64,000 bases of DNA from Nocardiopsis quinghaiensis (GCF_008638365.1 NZ_VWVU01000003.1:359283-423282); one strand, 5' to 3'; positions 8,301 to 17,341 are shown, counted from the first letter of the stretch. Made by a program: numbers and translations. Notes: generated from the letters alone by a model not told the origin.

Positions 8301-9268
8301 CCGGGGGTGACGGTCAGGGAGCCGCTGACAGTATCGGCCTCGATGCGCGAGTCCGCCTCCGGGGAGGTGCCCACCTCCACCTCGCGCGAGCCGGACATGG
8401 ACTCGCCGGTGACGTCGTAGGTGCCCTCGGGCACCCGCACGTCGATACCGCCGCTGGTGCTCTCCAGACTCAGCAGGTCGAAGGCCTCGTCGGTGGTGAC
8501 CTCGATACTCCCCGAGACCGTGGAGGCCTGTGCCTCGGTGAAGCCCCCGCCCACGTCCAGGCCGCCGCTGGTGCTCTCGGCCACGACCGTGCGCGCGTCG
8601 AACCCGGACACGTCCACCCTCCCGGACGTGCTCCTGGCCTCCAGCCGCTCGCCCGTGCCCTCGGCGGTGATCTTGCCGCTGGTGGTCTCGGCGGCCAGTG
8701 ATCCCTCCACCCCGGACACGTCGATCTCGCCGCTGGTGGTCTCGACGGTGACGTCGCCGCTGTTACCCGACACCTCCACCTCACCACTGGTGCTGGACAG
8801 GCCCAGGAAGCCGTCGACGCCCTCAGCGCTGATCTCGCCGCTGATGGTCTCCACTATCACCTCGGTCCCCGCCGGGACGGCCACCTCGTAGTCGATCGCG
8901 CAGCCGCTGAGGAAAGGCACGCCCACGCAGAGGGCCTCCACCCGCAGAGCCTCCCCGTCCTCGCGGACGGTCTCCTCGGGCTTGGTGAGGGGGGTCCCCC
9001 GCAGGGTGCGGTCCACCCGCACCTCGTCTCCGCCACCGGTGAGGGTGACCTCGCCCCCGGTGCGGTTGTCGATCCGCACGGTCCGGGGGCCGTCGAACGT
9101 GTCGCTTCGGTCCCCGCGGTCCACGCCCACGCTGCCCAGGACCGAGAACGCGGTCGCCACCACCAGGGCCACCACCAGCACCGCGCCCAGGACCAGCCAC
9201 GGCCCCACGCGGAACCTGCGCGGCTCCTTGCTCGACGAGGCGTACAGGCCCCGCGCCTTGAATGTCAC
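8297..9268 (-). CDS. Membrane-anchored DUF4097-type beta-helix protein
   Basis: A 323-residue protein. One transmembrane segment (WLVLGAVLVVALVVATAF, about residues 24-41) follows a basic cytoplasmic tail. The outside part is a repeat array in which S/T-S-G-x-I/V-x-V returns every 17-20 residues (SGEISAEG, SGEVEVSG, SGEIDVSG, SGKITAEG and others), as in DUF4097 adhesin-like beta helices. GTG 9268 is preceded by GGAAAG. It is encoded directly after a kinase/regulator pair, an arrangement like LiaFSR, so it may modulate or report envelope stress for that system. That role is inferred from gene order only. Confidence 0.75.
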   Translation of the reverse strand: MTFKARGLYASSSKEPRRFRVGPWLVLGAVLVVALVVATAFSVLGSVGVDRGDRSDTFDGPRTVRIDNRTGGEVTLTGGGDEVRVDRTLRGTPLTKPEETVREDGEALRVEALCVGVPFLSGCAIDYEVAVPAGTEVIVETISGEISAEGVDGFLGLSSTSGEVEVSGNSGDVTVETTSGEIDVSGVEGSLAAETTSGKITAEGTGERLEARSTSGRVDVSGFDARTVVAESTSGGLDVGGGFTEAQASTVSGSIEVTTDEAFDLLSLESTSGGIDVRVPEGTYDVTGESMSGSREVEVGTSPEADSRIEADTVSGSLTVTPG

Positions 9269-9312
9269 GGTCTTTCCTTTCCGGCGGGCTCGCGCCCCCT
9301 TGGTGTAGGCGG

Positions 9313-10017
9313 TCAGGTCCGGTCCGCGCCGCGCAGGTAGCGCAGGACGGCCTGAACCCTGCGGTGGTCGTGGTCGTCCTGGCTCAGGTCGAGCTTGGTG
9401 AAGATCGAGCGGATGTGCTTTTCCACGGCGCGTTCGGTGACGGTCAGCCGGGCCGCGATACCCGCGTTGTTGAGCCCCTGCGCCATCACCTCCAGCACCT
9501 CGGCCTCGCGGGGGGTGAGACGGTCCAGCGCGTTGTCCCGGTTCCTGCTGAGCAGCTGTGAGACTACCTCGGGGTCGATGGCCGCACCGCCTCCGGCCAC
9601 CCGGCGCAGTACTCCCAGGAACTCGTCGATGTCGGCGACCCGGTCCTTGAGCAGGTAGCCGACCTTGCTGGACCCGCCTCCCAGCAGGTCGGCGGCGTAG
9701 CGGCTGACCACGTGCTGGGACAGCAGCAGCACCGCCACCTCCGGGTGCCTCTGACGGATGGCGATGCCCGCCTGGATGCCCTCCTCGGAGTAGGTGGGCG
9801 GCATGCGGATGTCGACCAGGCACAGGTCCACGTCGGGGTGCTCCTCCACCGCGCGCAGCAGGGCCTCGGCGTCTCCGACCTGTTCGACGATCTCCACACC
9901 CGAGTCCTCCAGTAATCGGGCCATCCCGCTGCGCAGCAGCACCGAGTCCTCGGCGATGACCACCCGGGGGCCCTTCTCGGCTGACGGTGTGGGATGAGCG
10001 CTGGTGTGCACGGTCAT
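9313..10017 (-). CDS. LuxR-family (NarL-type) response regulator
   Basis: A 234-residue regulator. The receiver domain (residues 18-140) has the acidic pair in VVIAED and the phosphoacceptor Asp in CLVDIRMPP (about residue 62). The C-terminal LuxR HTH is LTPREAEVLEVMAQGLNNA followed by ERAVEKHIRSIFTKL. It overlaps the end of the kinase gene by four bases, so it is the cognate partner. The DUF4097 gene follows 44 bases later. Confidence 0.92.
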   Translation of the reverse strand: MTVHTSAHPTPSAEKGPRVVIAEDSVLLRSGMARLLEDSGVEIVEQVGDAEALLRAVEEHPDVDLCLVDIRMPPTYSEEGIQAGIAIRQRHPEVAVLLLSQHVVSRYAADLLGGGSSKVGYLLKDRVADIDEFLGVLRRVAGGGAAIDPEVVSQLLSRNRDNALDRLTPREAEVLEVMAQGLNNAGIAARLTVTERAVEKHIRSIFTKLDLSQDDHDHRRVQAVLRYLRGADRT

Positions 10018-11414
10018 GCCTCCCAGGGGATGTCGGCGGTCAGAACGGTGCCCTCACCCGAGGGGCTGTGTACGGTCAGGGTGCCGTCGACCGCGTCCAC
10101 GCGGTCCCACAGGCCGTACAGGCCCGTACCCGCCTCGGGATCGGCCCCTCCGACGCCGTCGTCGGTGACGGTGAGCCGCAGCAGGTCGCGACCGCGCCGG
10201 GTCGGGCGCGGTATCCGCTCGGCGGCCACGGTGATCCGTGTGGCATCGGCGTGCTTGGCGATGTTGGTGAGCGCCTCACAGGCCACGTAGTAGGCCACCC
10301 CCTCGGCCCGCGGTGAGGGGCGCTCCGGCAGTTCGACGTCGACCCGCACGGGCACCGGGGCGCGTCCGGCGGCCACGGGCAGGGCCGCGCCCAGTCCGTG
10401 GTCGGTCAGGACACGGGGGTGGAGTCCGCGTGCGACCTGGCGCAACTCGTCCATGACCTCCCGGGACTCGTGCTGGGCCTCGGTGATCAGCTCCAGAGCC
10501 GTCTCGGGGTCGGTGCTCACACGTGAACGGGCCCGGGTCAGGGTCATGGACAGGGCGAGGAGCCGCTGTTGGGCGCCGTCGTGCAGGTCGCGTTCGATGC
10601 GGCGCCGCTCGGACTCGGCGGCGTCGACCATGCGCAGACGGCTGTCCTGGACGTGGACCAGGCGGCGGCGGATGCGCACCTCGGGGGCCTCGAACAGCAG
10701 CATGCGGTGCAGCAGGACCTCGGTGGCGACGATGACGGGGGCCAGGCGCAGGCCCACGAGGGCGCACAGCGGGCCGACCACGACCAGGACCAGCGGGCCG
10801 ACCAGATCGCCGGGGGCGCCCTGGACCAGCACGAACACGATGCCGACCAGAGCGCCGACGGCGGCCGCGCCTCCGCACACCACCAGCACCACCACCACGC
10901 CCGCGGCCAGGAGGCCGTGGGCTCCGGCGACGGTGCTGTAGACGATCGCCGACCAGGCGTCGCGTCCGAGCAGGAACCGCGAGGCGCGCAGGAGTGGGTT
11001 GTCCTCGGCCAGGGGGTCGGGCGGGCTGGTCTCCACGATCCCGAACACGTTGTCCAACCGGTTGCGCTGGACGCGGCAGGCCAGGCGGGCCAGCAGGATC
11101 GCGGCGACCGGGAGGGCCACCAGGAAGGCGACGGCGTCGACGACCAGTTGGCCGGGCTCACGCCGGGGCACGTCGGGCTGCCAGGGGGCGGTGAGCGCGA
11201 AGCCGATCCAGGTGGCCGAGACGATGAGCATGAACACGGGCACCAGGTAGAACAGGGCCAGGGCCAGGGAGGTCATCAGATGCAGGACCTCGACCAGGCG
11301 CACCCGCCAGGTGGCCCCGTAGGCTTCGGCGACACGGGGCAGGCCGGCGGGGGAGAGCGGGGAAGCCCCGTCCCCGCCTCCGCTCACGCTGTCGTGTGTG
11401 CTCTGACCGGTCAC
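10014..11414 (-). CDS. NarL-type sensor histidine kinase
   Basis: A 466-residue membrane kinase. Two N-terminal membrane helices (about residues 45-70 and 90-110) and two or three more around 155-225 form a sensor without a large external loop. The HisKA_3 dimerisation helix carries ERRRIERDLHDGAQQRLL, with the phosphoacceptor His. The HATPase domain has EALTNIAKHA (N box) and DDGVGGADPEAGTGLYGL (G boxes). It phosphorylates the regulator encoded immediately downstream. The architecture is that of intramembrane-sensing envelope-stress kinases. Confidence 0.9.
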   Translation of the reverse strand: MTGQSTHDSVSGGGDGASPLSPAGLPRVAEAYGATWRVRLVEVLHLMTSLALALFYLVPVFMLIVSATWIGFALTAPWQPDVPRREPGQLVVDAVAFLVALPVAAILLARLACRVQRNRLDNVFGIVETSPPDPLAEDNPLLRASRFLLGRDAWSAIVYSTVAGAHGLLAAGVVVVLVVCGGAAAVGALVGIVFVLVQGAPGDLVGPLVLVVVGPLCALVGLRLAPVIVATEVLLHRMLLFEAPEVRIRRRLVHVQDSRLRMVDAAESERRRIERDLHDGAQQRLLALSMTLTRARSRVSTDPETALELITEAQHESREVMDELRQVARGLHPRVLTDHGLGAALPVAAGRAPVPVRVDVELPERPSPRAEGVAYYVACEALTNIAKHADATRITVAAERIPRPTRRGRDLLRLTVTDDGVGGADPEAGTGLYGLWDRVDAVDGTLTVHSPSGEGTVLTADIPWEA

Positions 11415-11522
11415 GGAACCAATCTAGGTTTGACGGCTCCGGTGACACGAGGCCATCAGCACGTGAAGTGGGAGTAGTACTGGCACTACCGGTACGGCTC
11501 CCGAAGGCGGAAGGGGTCGGGA

Positions 11523-12269
11523 GTGGACGTTGCGGGTGTGGCGGTGCGGCCGGTGCTGGCCGACGTCGGCCGGATCAACATGCTCTTCGCGCTGGAGACG
11601 CGGCCTCCCGGTCCCGGGTGGCTGCCGTTGGGCGGCACGGACGCGGACGCGGTGGGGGTCGGGACACTCTCCGCGGAGGTGGAGCGGGTACGCGGGCGGC
11701 TGGCGGAGCTGTCGGGACGGCCGGGGACCTCGGTGGAGTGGCGGGTGGCGGCCTCGGTGTTCCACCAGGGGTTGGCCACGCGGCTGCTGTCACCGGTGCT
11801 GGCGGCGGCGCTGTGCCACGGGGCGCTGCTGGACGCGGCGCGGTTCCACTGGGATCCGAGCCGTGAGGGGCCGGTGGTGCTGCGCACCTCGCAGGAGCGG
11901 GCCGGGGAGGTCGCCGGCGGGACGGCGGAGGTGGCCGACTGGGTCGAGCACACGGTGGTTCTCGGGGTGATGGCGCGCGTCGCGCGAGATCTGGCCGGGG
12001 TGGGCAAGGTGGCGCGGGGGCTGTTGCGCGGCAACACGGCCGCCGCCCTGGCCGGGGCGGTGCGTTCCCTGGGCGTGGGCCGGCCCGCCTGGCGGGAGCG
12101 GGCCGAGGAGGTGGCCGGGGACCTGCTGGGGCGCCCGTCCCTGACCGGGACCGGGGGCTACACGGGAACGGACGCAGCGGGATCGGCGGTGTTCCGGCGC
12201 ACCACGTGCTGTCTGTACTACCGGGTGCCGAACACGGGTTACTGCGGCGACTGCGCGCTGCGGCCCTGA
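11523..12269 (+). CDS. FhuF-like (2Fe-2S) siderophore-iron reductase
   Basis: A 248-residue protein starting with GTG 11523. The C-terminus carries CCLYYRVPNTGYCGDC, the CC-x10-C-x2-C cluster pattern of FhuF, which reduces ferric siderophore complexes to release iron. The body (residues 40-180) has the WRVAASVFHQGLATRLLSPVLAA segment usual for actinobacterial FhuF proteins. No siderophore genes are nearby. It is divergent from the two-component operon with a 108-base gap. Confidence 0.85.
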   Translation: MDVAGVAVRPVLADVGRINMLFALETRPPGPGWLPLGGTDADAVGVGTLSAEVERVRGRLAELSGRPGTSVEWRVAASVFHQGLATRLLSPVLAAALCHGALLDAARFHWDPSREGPVVLRTSQERAGEVAGGTAEVADWVEHTVVLGVMARVARDLAGVGKVARGLLRGNTAAALAGAVRSLGVGRPAWRERAEEVAGDLLGRPSLTGTGGYTGTDAAGSAVFRRTTCCLYYRVPNTGYCGDCALRP

Positions 12270-12283
12270 GGGTCCGCGGTGAC

Positions 12284-12457
12284 GGATCCGCGCTGCCGTC
12301 GGTCCTCCGCCACGGCTGGGAGGACTGGCTGCTGGCCAACCCCGGCTCACCGGACGCCGACGAGGTCCGGGCCGGGGCCGACCGGCACCGCGAGTTCCGT
12401 GTCCGCGGCACCCGGGAGACCATCGGTTTCGCCTACCTGTCCCTGATCCGGGTCTGA
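12284..12457 (+). pseudogene. Possible C-terminal gene remnant without a start
   Basis: Immediately after the FhuF-like stop, one frame reads RVRGDGSALPSVLRHGWEDWL, PDADEVRAGADRHREFRVRG and ETIGFAYLSLIRV before a stop at 12457. Composition is protein-like and codon third positions are GC-rich, but no ATG or GTG precedes it in frame apart from one overlapping the FhuF-like gene. I read it as the tail of a lost gene and do not recognise the family. Confidence 0.25.
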
Positions 12458-12748
12458 CCCGCGTGCGACAGCGGACCGAGGGCGGCGGGAAGGACCTGCC
12501 AGGAGGAGCCGAAGCGGTCCCTGGGCCACAGCCGCACTGGCCCTTCCGTGCTCGGCCGCGCGCCCTACGCGTCTTCCCGCCCACGCGGACACGGTCGGGC
12601 GCCGAAACTCATCGGCACCCGCCTAGGTTTCCTCGCGAGCGGGCCGGCGGGACCGGTGAACAGGGTTGGCACGGTGGCGGAGCAGCCGGTGGTCTTCGCC
12701 GGGTGGAGGTTTCCTCCGAAGAACGCCAGGGACTGACCAGGAGATACG
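12458..12748. other. Non-coding stretch, nothing recognised
   Basis: No convincing reading frame. The stretch becomes less GC-rich toward 12700 and leads into the dyad in front of the methyltransferase gene. Confidence 0.5.
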
Positions 12749-12798
12749 CCAATGCGTCTCAAAATATGAGAATTGAATCTCACAAAGAGAGACATTGG
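12749..12798. promoter_or_regulatory. Extended inverted repeat before methyltransferase gene
   Basis: An unusually AT-rich block. The outer arms CCAATG (12749-12754) and CATTGG (12793-12798) enclose GTCTC and GAGAC arms. The inner perfect dyad is TCTCA-AAATA-TGAGA (12757-12771). It lies 50-100 bases before the methyltransferase start and is the only obvious operator candidate. The regulator is unknown. Confidence 0.5.
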
Positions 12799-12850
12799 GT
12801 GTAGGGTCCAGGGTGTCGGTACGCCTCGGCGACCTATGAGAGGGCGATCC

Positions 12851-13648
12851 ATGACGCGCTACACCCACGGCCAACATCCGTCGGTCACCAGCTCCTACCG
12901 CTGGCGCAACGCGGACAACTCCGCCGCCTACGCGCTCGACGAGATGGTCCCCGGCCGCTCCCTGCTGGACGTGGGCTGCGGTCCGGGCAGCATCACCGCC
13001 GACCTCGCCCGGCGGGTGGCCCCCGGGACCGTCACGGCGGTGGACTCCTCGGCCGAGGCGGTCGAGCTGGCCCGCGCCGCCGCCCGGGAGGCCGGAACCG
13101 ACAACGTCGAGTTCCTGGTCGGCGACGTCCACGACCTGGACCTGCCCGCGGACACCTTCGACGTCGTCCACGCCCACCAGGTCCTGCAGCACGTGTCCGA
13201 TCCGGTCCGCGCCCTGTCCGAGATGCGTCGGGTGGCCAGGCCCGGCGGGGTCGTGGCCGCCTGCGACAGCGACTACTCGGGTATGTACTGGTATCCGCGC
13301 CTGCCCGAGCTGGACGCGTGGATGGACCTCTACCAGCGGATCGCGCGCCGCAACGGCGGCGAACCGGACGCGGGACGGCACATGCCGGCCTGGTTTCGCC
13401 AGGCCGGGTTCACCGACGTCACCTATGTGGCCGAGGTGTGGAGCCACTCCGAGCCCGACCGCCGCGCCTGGTGGGGCGGCATGTGGGCCAGGCGCGTCCT
13501 GGAGTCGGACATGGGCCGCCAGGCCGTCGAGGAGGGCCACGCCACCCGGCAGGAGTTGGAGCGCATCTCGGCGGGCTGGACGGCGTGGAGCCAGGACCCG
13601 GACGGGGTGTTCGTGATCCCGCGCGGCGCGGTCCTGTGCCGGGTCTGA
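12851..13648 (+). CDS. Class I SAM-dependent methyltransferase (UbiE-like)
   Basis: A 265-residue enzyme. SAM-binding motif I is LLDVGCGPGSIT (about residues 38-49), the acidic loop end is VTAVDSSAEAVE, motif II is DVVHAHQVLQHV, and motif III begins ARPGGVVAACDSDYSG. The C-terminal part resembles actinobacterial small-molecule methyltransferases of the UbiE/Methyltransf_11 group. GAGAGGG lies five bases before ATG 12851; ATG 12836 is a weaker alternative. It is monocistronic. The methyl acceptor is unknown. Confidence 0.85.
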   Translation: MTRYTHGQHPSVTSSYRWRNADNSAAYALDEMVPGRSLLDVGCGPGSITADLARRVAPGTVTAVDSSAEAVELARAAAREAGTDNVEFLVGDVHDLDLPADTFDVVHAHQVLQHVSDPVRALSEMRRVARPGGVVAACDSDYSGMYWYPRLPELDAWMDLYQRIARRNGGEPDAGRHMPAWFRQAGFTDVTYVAEVWSHSEPDRRAWWGGMWARRVLESDMGRQAVEEGHATRQELERISAGWTAWSQDPDGVFVIPRGAVLCRV

Positions 13649-14011
13649 GCCGCCGCCCCTCCCCCTCCCGGGCCGCCCTTCCGGGGATGCGGCGGCAGCC
13701 ACTGCGAGGCCACCGGCTGACTGGGAGCCCTCTCGGCCCCGTCTCGCGGGCCGCAACGATCGCCCCTCGCGCCGACACGGGATGGGGCACGAGAGTGGCC
13801 CCGTGCACCACCCCTCGGGTTCTGGTAACCGTTGGCGGTCTCTACTCAGCCCCAGGGGACCGTTCACGGCGTCCTTGGGCGGCCCGTCCGTGCTGGACCC
13901 GGCCACCCGGGGCGCGGGAGGCGAACTCCTCGGACCGCGGACGAGGAGGTGGGGGAACAGGGCGCCCATGACGGCGAACAGGTTCGCGCGCAGCCGACGC
14001 GGATCCGGACC
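13649..14011. other. 363-base gap, nothing recognised
   Basis: A GC-rich stretch between convergent genes. Open frames on both strands are long only because of base composition and show no recognisable motif. I see no clear terminator with a T tract. Confidence 0.5.
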
Positions 14012-15025
14012 TCAGGCGCGGGAGGCGCGGTTCTCGGCCGCGGCGAGGGCCGCTTCGGCGTCGGCGGTGGCCAGCAGGGCGTTGATGTGGGAGCCGGCCA
14101 GGGCGCCGGCCGCGGCCGAAGCGCCCACCTGGGCGGTCAGGTCGGTGGCGTTGCCGGCCACCCACACGCCCGGCACGTCGGTGGTGCCGGCCATGCCGGA
14201 GACGAGGCGGCGGCCCATGCCGTGGGGCAGGTCCTCCATCGCCAGCCCCAGGCCGTCCAGGCCCTCGGTGCGGGCCCGCATCGTGGTGGCGACGGCGAGG
14301 ACGCGGCGGGACACGAGCCGCCCGTCGGCCAGGCGCACGCCTGCGACGCCGCCGTCGTCGGCCTTGACGACCTCCTCCACCGGGGTGTCGACGACGCGGA
14401 CGTCGCGTGCGCCCAGACGTGCCCGGGTGTCCTCGTCCAGCTCGGTGCCGCGGGTGAAGTAGACGAGGTCGTCGGTCAGCTGGCGGAACAGCAGCGCGTG
14501 GTGGACCGAGGCGGGGCCGACCGCGAGGACGCCGATGGGCTCGTCGCGTACCTCCCAGCCGTGGCAGTACGGGCAGTGCACCACACCGCGCCCCCAGTGC
14601 TCCGCCAGCCCGGGAATCTCCGGCAGCACGTCGCGCAGACCGGTCGCCACCAGCAGACGTCGGGCCGACAGCGTTCGACCGTCGGCCAGGGTGACGGTGA
14701 AGCGCGGATCGCCCTCGGCGGACGGGATGGTCGGGGCGGCGGAGGCCACCTCTCCGGCGATGACCAGGCCGCCGTAGTGGCGCACCTCCTCCCGGCCCCT
14801 CTCCAGCAGTTCGGCAGGCGGGGTGCCGTCCAGGCCCAGGAGGCCGTGCACGGCCTGGGCGAGCGCGTTGCGGGGTGTGCCGCCGTCGATCACGATGACC
14901 GAGCGGCGCGAGCGGGCGAGCATCAGTGCACCGTTCAGTCCCGCGGCACCGCCGCCGATCACCACGGTGTCGACGGGCCCGTCCGGCAGTGTGTCGGTCG
15001 CGTATGCAGTAGTCGTCTCAGGCAT
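14012..15025 (-). CDS. TrxR-like NAD(P)/FAD-dependent oxidoreductase
   Basis: A 337-residue flavoprotein. FAD loop VVIGGGAAGLNGALMLARS (about residues 21-39), the NAD(P) region near GVLAVGPASVHHALLF, and the terminal FAD motif VWVAGNATD are present. The segment HCPYCHGWEV (near residue 150) carries a CxxC in the place used by thioredoxin-reductase-like enzymes. This subfamily lacks a known thioredoxin partner and is often divergent from a XRE-cupin regulator, as here. ATG 15025 gives an N-terminus of the usual length; it might also start further upstream in frame. Confidence 0.82.
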   Translation of the reverse strand: MPETTTAYATDTLPDGPVDTVVIGGGAAGLNGALMLARSRRSVIVIDGGTPRNALAQAVHGLLGLDGTPPAELLERGREEVRHYGGLVIAGEVASAAPTIPSAEGDPRFTVTLADGRTLSARRLLVATGLRDVLPEIPGLAEHWGRGVVHCPYCHGWEVRDEPIGVLAVGPASVHHALLFRQLTDDLVYFTRGTELDEDTRARLGARDVRVVDTPVEEVVKADDGGVAGVRLADGRLVSRRVLAVATTMRARTEGLDGLGLAMEDLPHGMGRRLVSGMAGTTDVPGVWVAGNATDLTAQVGASAAAGALAGSHINALLATADAEAALAAAENRASRA

Positions 15026-15096
15026 GTCCGCGTGCCCTCTCCTTCGTGCGAGGCCCCGGCCCATCCGGGACGTCTGTGCACGACGCTAACCGCGCT

Positions 15097-15110
15097 TTGC
15101 ACTAAGGGCA
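15097..15110. promoter_or_regulatory. TTGC-N6-GGCA site in the divergent flavoprotein/XRE promoter
   Basis: TTGC (15097-15100) and GGCA (15107-15110) sit between the divergent starts at 15025 and 15124. A partly overlapping dyad GGCA-N8-TGCC continues to the XRE start. The same TTGC-N6-GGCA arrangement recurs at 15808-15821 before the methyltransferase gene, suggesting one regulator, probably the XRE-cupin protein. Confidence 0.4.
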
Positions 15111-15123
15111 TACACTTTTGCCT

Positions 15124-15717
15124 ATGACGCAAGAAGATCGCGAGTTGGACAGCCTGGTGCGCAAGCGCATCCGTGCCCTGCGCGTGGCGCAGGGCTGGTC
15201 CCTGGAGGAGCTGGCCACCCGGGCCCGGCTCAGCCAGTCCACGCTCAGCCGCATCGAGAACGGTCAGCGCCGTCTCGCCCTGGACAGTCTCGTCACCCTC
15301 GCCCGCGCCCTGGACACCACCCTGGACCAGCTCGTCGAGACCGGATCCGACGACGTCGTCACCAGTCCGGTGATCGACAGCGCCCACAGCCTGATGCGCT
15401 GGCCCGTCAAGGCGGATCCCGGTATGACCGTCGTGCGGCAGCGCATGACCGAACCGCCCCCCGACAGTCCTTCGCGGATGCGCGCCCACCCCGGCCGGGA
15501 ATGGCTGGTCGTTCTCTCCGGTACCGTGGTCCTCATGCTGGGTCACCGCCGTTTCCGCGTCGAGACCAACCAGGCCGCGGAGTTCCCGACGATGCTGCCG
15601 CACGCCATCGGGGCCGAGGGCGGCCCCTGCGAGATCCTGGGGATCTTCGATCGTGACGCACGCCGCGGCCACCAGCGGAGCGACGACGACCGCGGCGCGA
15701 ACCGCTCCCGACCGTGA
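15124..15717 (+). CDS. XRE-family regulator with C-terminal cupin
   Basis: A 197-residue regulator. The N-terminal HTH_XRE (RIRALRVAQGWSLEELA, SQSTLSRIENGQR, residues 14-50) is followed by a cupin sensor domain (residues 100-180; HPGREWLVVLSGTVVLML, LPHAIGAEGG). Such proteins sense small metabolites and usually control their own gene and neighbours. It is divergent from the flavoprotein gene and upstream of a methyltransferase whose promoter shares a candidate operator. ATG 15124 is used; the promoter dyad runs almost up to it. Confidence 0.88.
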   Translation: MTQEDRELDSLVRKRIRALRVAQGWSLEELATRARLSQSTLSRIENGQRRLALDSLVTLARALDTTLDQLVETGSDDVVTSPVIDSAHSLMRWPVKADPGMTVVRQRMTEPPPDSPSRMRAHPGREWLVVLSGTVVLMLGHRRFRVETNQAAEFPTMLPHAIGAEGGPCEILGIFDRDARRGHQRSDDDRGANRSRP

Positions 15718-15807
15718 CGACACGCGAGCCCCGCCTCCGGCCGCCGTGGGACCCGCGGAACCCACTCGACGTGTTTTGCGCGTTCGGCAGCCCATACGGT
15801 CCTCGCC

Positions 15808-15821
15808 TTGCGGATGAGGCA
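15808..15821. promoter_or_regulatory. Second TTGC-N6-GGCA site, before methyltransferase
   Basis: TTGC (15808-15811) and GGCA (15818-15821) form CTTGC-GGATGAG-GCAAG when read as an inverted repeat. It has the same half-site spacing as the site at 15097. It lies 43 bases before the methyltransferase start. Confidence 0.4.
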
Positions 15822-15863
15822 AGAAACCATGCCCTGAACGCAGGATCGTTCTAACGTGGGGCT

Positions 15864-16727
15864 ATGACCCACGCACACCCGCACGCGACCCGCCGCAGCG
15901 CGCATCACGACCACCAGCACGATTCCGACGGTCAGGCGGAGATCCTCGACCTGGACGCGCAGGTCCTCGCCGAGCACATCGCCGCCGTCACCGGATGGCT
16001 GCCCATCAGGACGGCCCCCCACCAGATCGTGGACCTGGGATGCGGAACGGGCGCCGGCACCTTCGCCCTTCTCGCCCGCTTCCCCGAGGCACACGTCACC
16101 GCCGTCGACTCCTCGGCCGAACACCTTCGCGGCCTGCGGGAGAAGGCTCGCGCGCAGGAGGTGGAGGGGCGTGTGCGTACCGTCCAGGCCGACCTCGACG
16201 CGGACTGGCCCGACCTGGGCGCACCGGACCTTGTGTGGGCCTCGGCCTCGATGCACCACATGGCCGATCCCGACCGCACGATACGCAAGGTCCACGACAC
16301 GCTCGTGCCCGGCGGCCTGTTCGCCGTCGTCGAACTGGCCGGATTCCCCCGTTTCCTACCGGAGGACGCCCCGCAGGACCGGCCCGGCCTGGAGGAGCGC
16401 TGCCATGCCGCGAGCGACCGCCTCCACGCCGAGCACATGCCCCACCGCGGCGCCGACTGGGGGCCGAAGCTGACCGGCGCCGGATTCACCGTCGAGGGGG
16501 AACGCACCCTCACCGTGAACATCGAGGGCTCCCGCGACGAGGCGATCGGCCGCTACGCCCTCTCCGTCCTGCAACGCGTCCGCGGTTCTGTCGCGGACGC
16601 GCTCTCAGCCGAGGATCTCGCCGCGCTGGACCGGCTGCTCGACACCGGCGGCCCCCACGGCCTCCTGGCCCGGAACGACCTCGCGGTACGTACCGAGCGC
16701 ACCGTCTGGGCCGCACGCCGTACCTGA
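15864..16727 (+). CDS. SAM-dependent methyltransferase with His-rich N-terminus
   Basis: A 287-residue enzyme. Motif I is IVDLGCGTGAGTFALL (about residues 56-71), then VTAVDSSAEHLRGL, ADWPDLGAPDLVWAS and the post-motif VPGGLFAVVELAG. Residues 1-22 hold eight His, mostly in H-x-H and HH pairs (MTHAHPHATRRSAHHDHQHD), which could bind metal; this is unusual for the family. It follows the XRE-cupin gene in the same direction, with its own promoter region 146 bases long. The acceptor is unknown. Confidence 0.82.
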   Translation: MTHAHPHATRRSAHHDHQHDSDGQAEILDLDAQVLAEHIAAVTGWLPIRTAPHQIVDLGCGTGAGTFALLARFPEAHVTAVDSSAEHLRGLREKARAQEVEGRVRTVQADLDADWPDLGAPDLVWASASMHHMADPDRTIRKVHDTLVPGGLFAVVELAGFPRFLPEDAPQDRPGLEERCHAASDRLHAEHMPHRGADWGPKLTGAGFTVEGERTLTVNIEGSRDEAIGRYALSVLQRVRGSVADALSAEDLAALDRLLDTGGPHGLLARNDLAVRTERTVWAARRT

Positions 16728-17341
16728 GCCGTAACCCGTGCGCGGTCGGTCGCCCACCTTGTGGCCCTCCGGCCACTTCATGGCGGCAGGGCAGGAAGCA
16801 GTGCCTCGCAGGCATGGGATGCGTAGGTCGGTTCGCAGAGTCGCGCGGTCCCACCGCACGGCATGGCCACCGCGAACTCATCCGCGCACGGCGGGGTGAC
16901 CGGCCGGGACGTCCGCACCATCCCGGGGATCCCCGGACCGTGGAGTACCAGTGGGTTCGCCACCCGGATGCCGGCTCCGGCCGGCATCCGGCGCACGGCG
17001 CCCAGCGCGAACTCGTCGCGTGCGCGCTCGCGGTGACAGGGCGCGGTAGTCACGTTCGGGTTCGGGCCGGCGCCTGGAGCGAGCCGGTACGAACCCCTGC
17101 CCCTGCCGCCCCGGTCGTCGCACCCGTGGGCGAGGACCCCGGGCCCGGGACCGCGAGGGTGGACGGCGTCACAGCGGACGGTCCGCGGTCCGGGAGGAGG
17201 AGTGGGGAAGGACATGGGGAACGCTGACGGACAGCGGCGACATCTTCCCGACGCACTGGTAAGCCGCGATACAGCGATATATCTTCGATCTATCGAGAAG
17301 ATGTGGCAGTCCGCTGACGCCGTACTGGAGGAGGAGGCACC
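16728..17341. other. 614-base gap with terminator and MarR dyad
   Basis: The left end holds the short hairpin GTGGCC-CTCC-GGCCAC (16761-16776), a likely terminator for the methyltransferase gene. The right end holds the dyad described separately. In between, open frames have no recognisable motif and no good ribosome binding site. Confidence 0.5.
17275..17295. promoter_or_regulatory. Probable MarR operator
   Basis: CGATA (17275-17279) and TATCG (17291-17295) flank an 11-base spacer, with an AT-rich core ATATATCTTCGATCTAT. It lies 46-66 bases before the MarR-like start, so autoregulation is likely. Confidence 0.5.
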
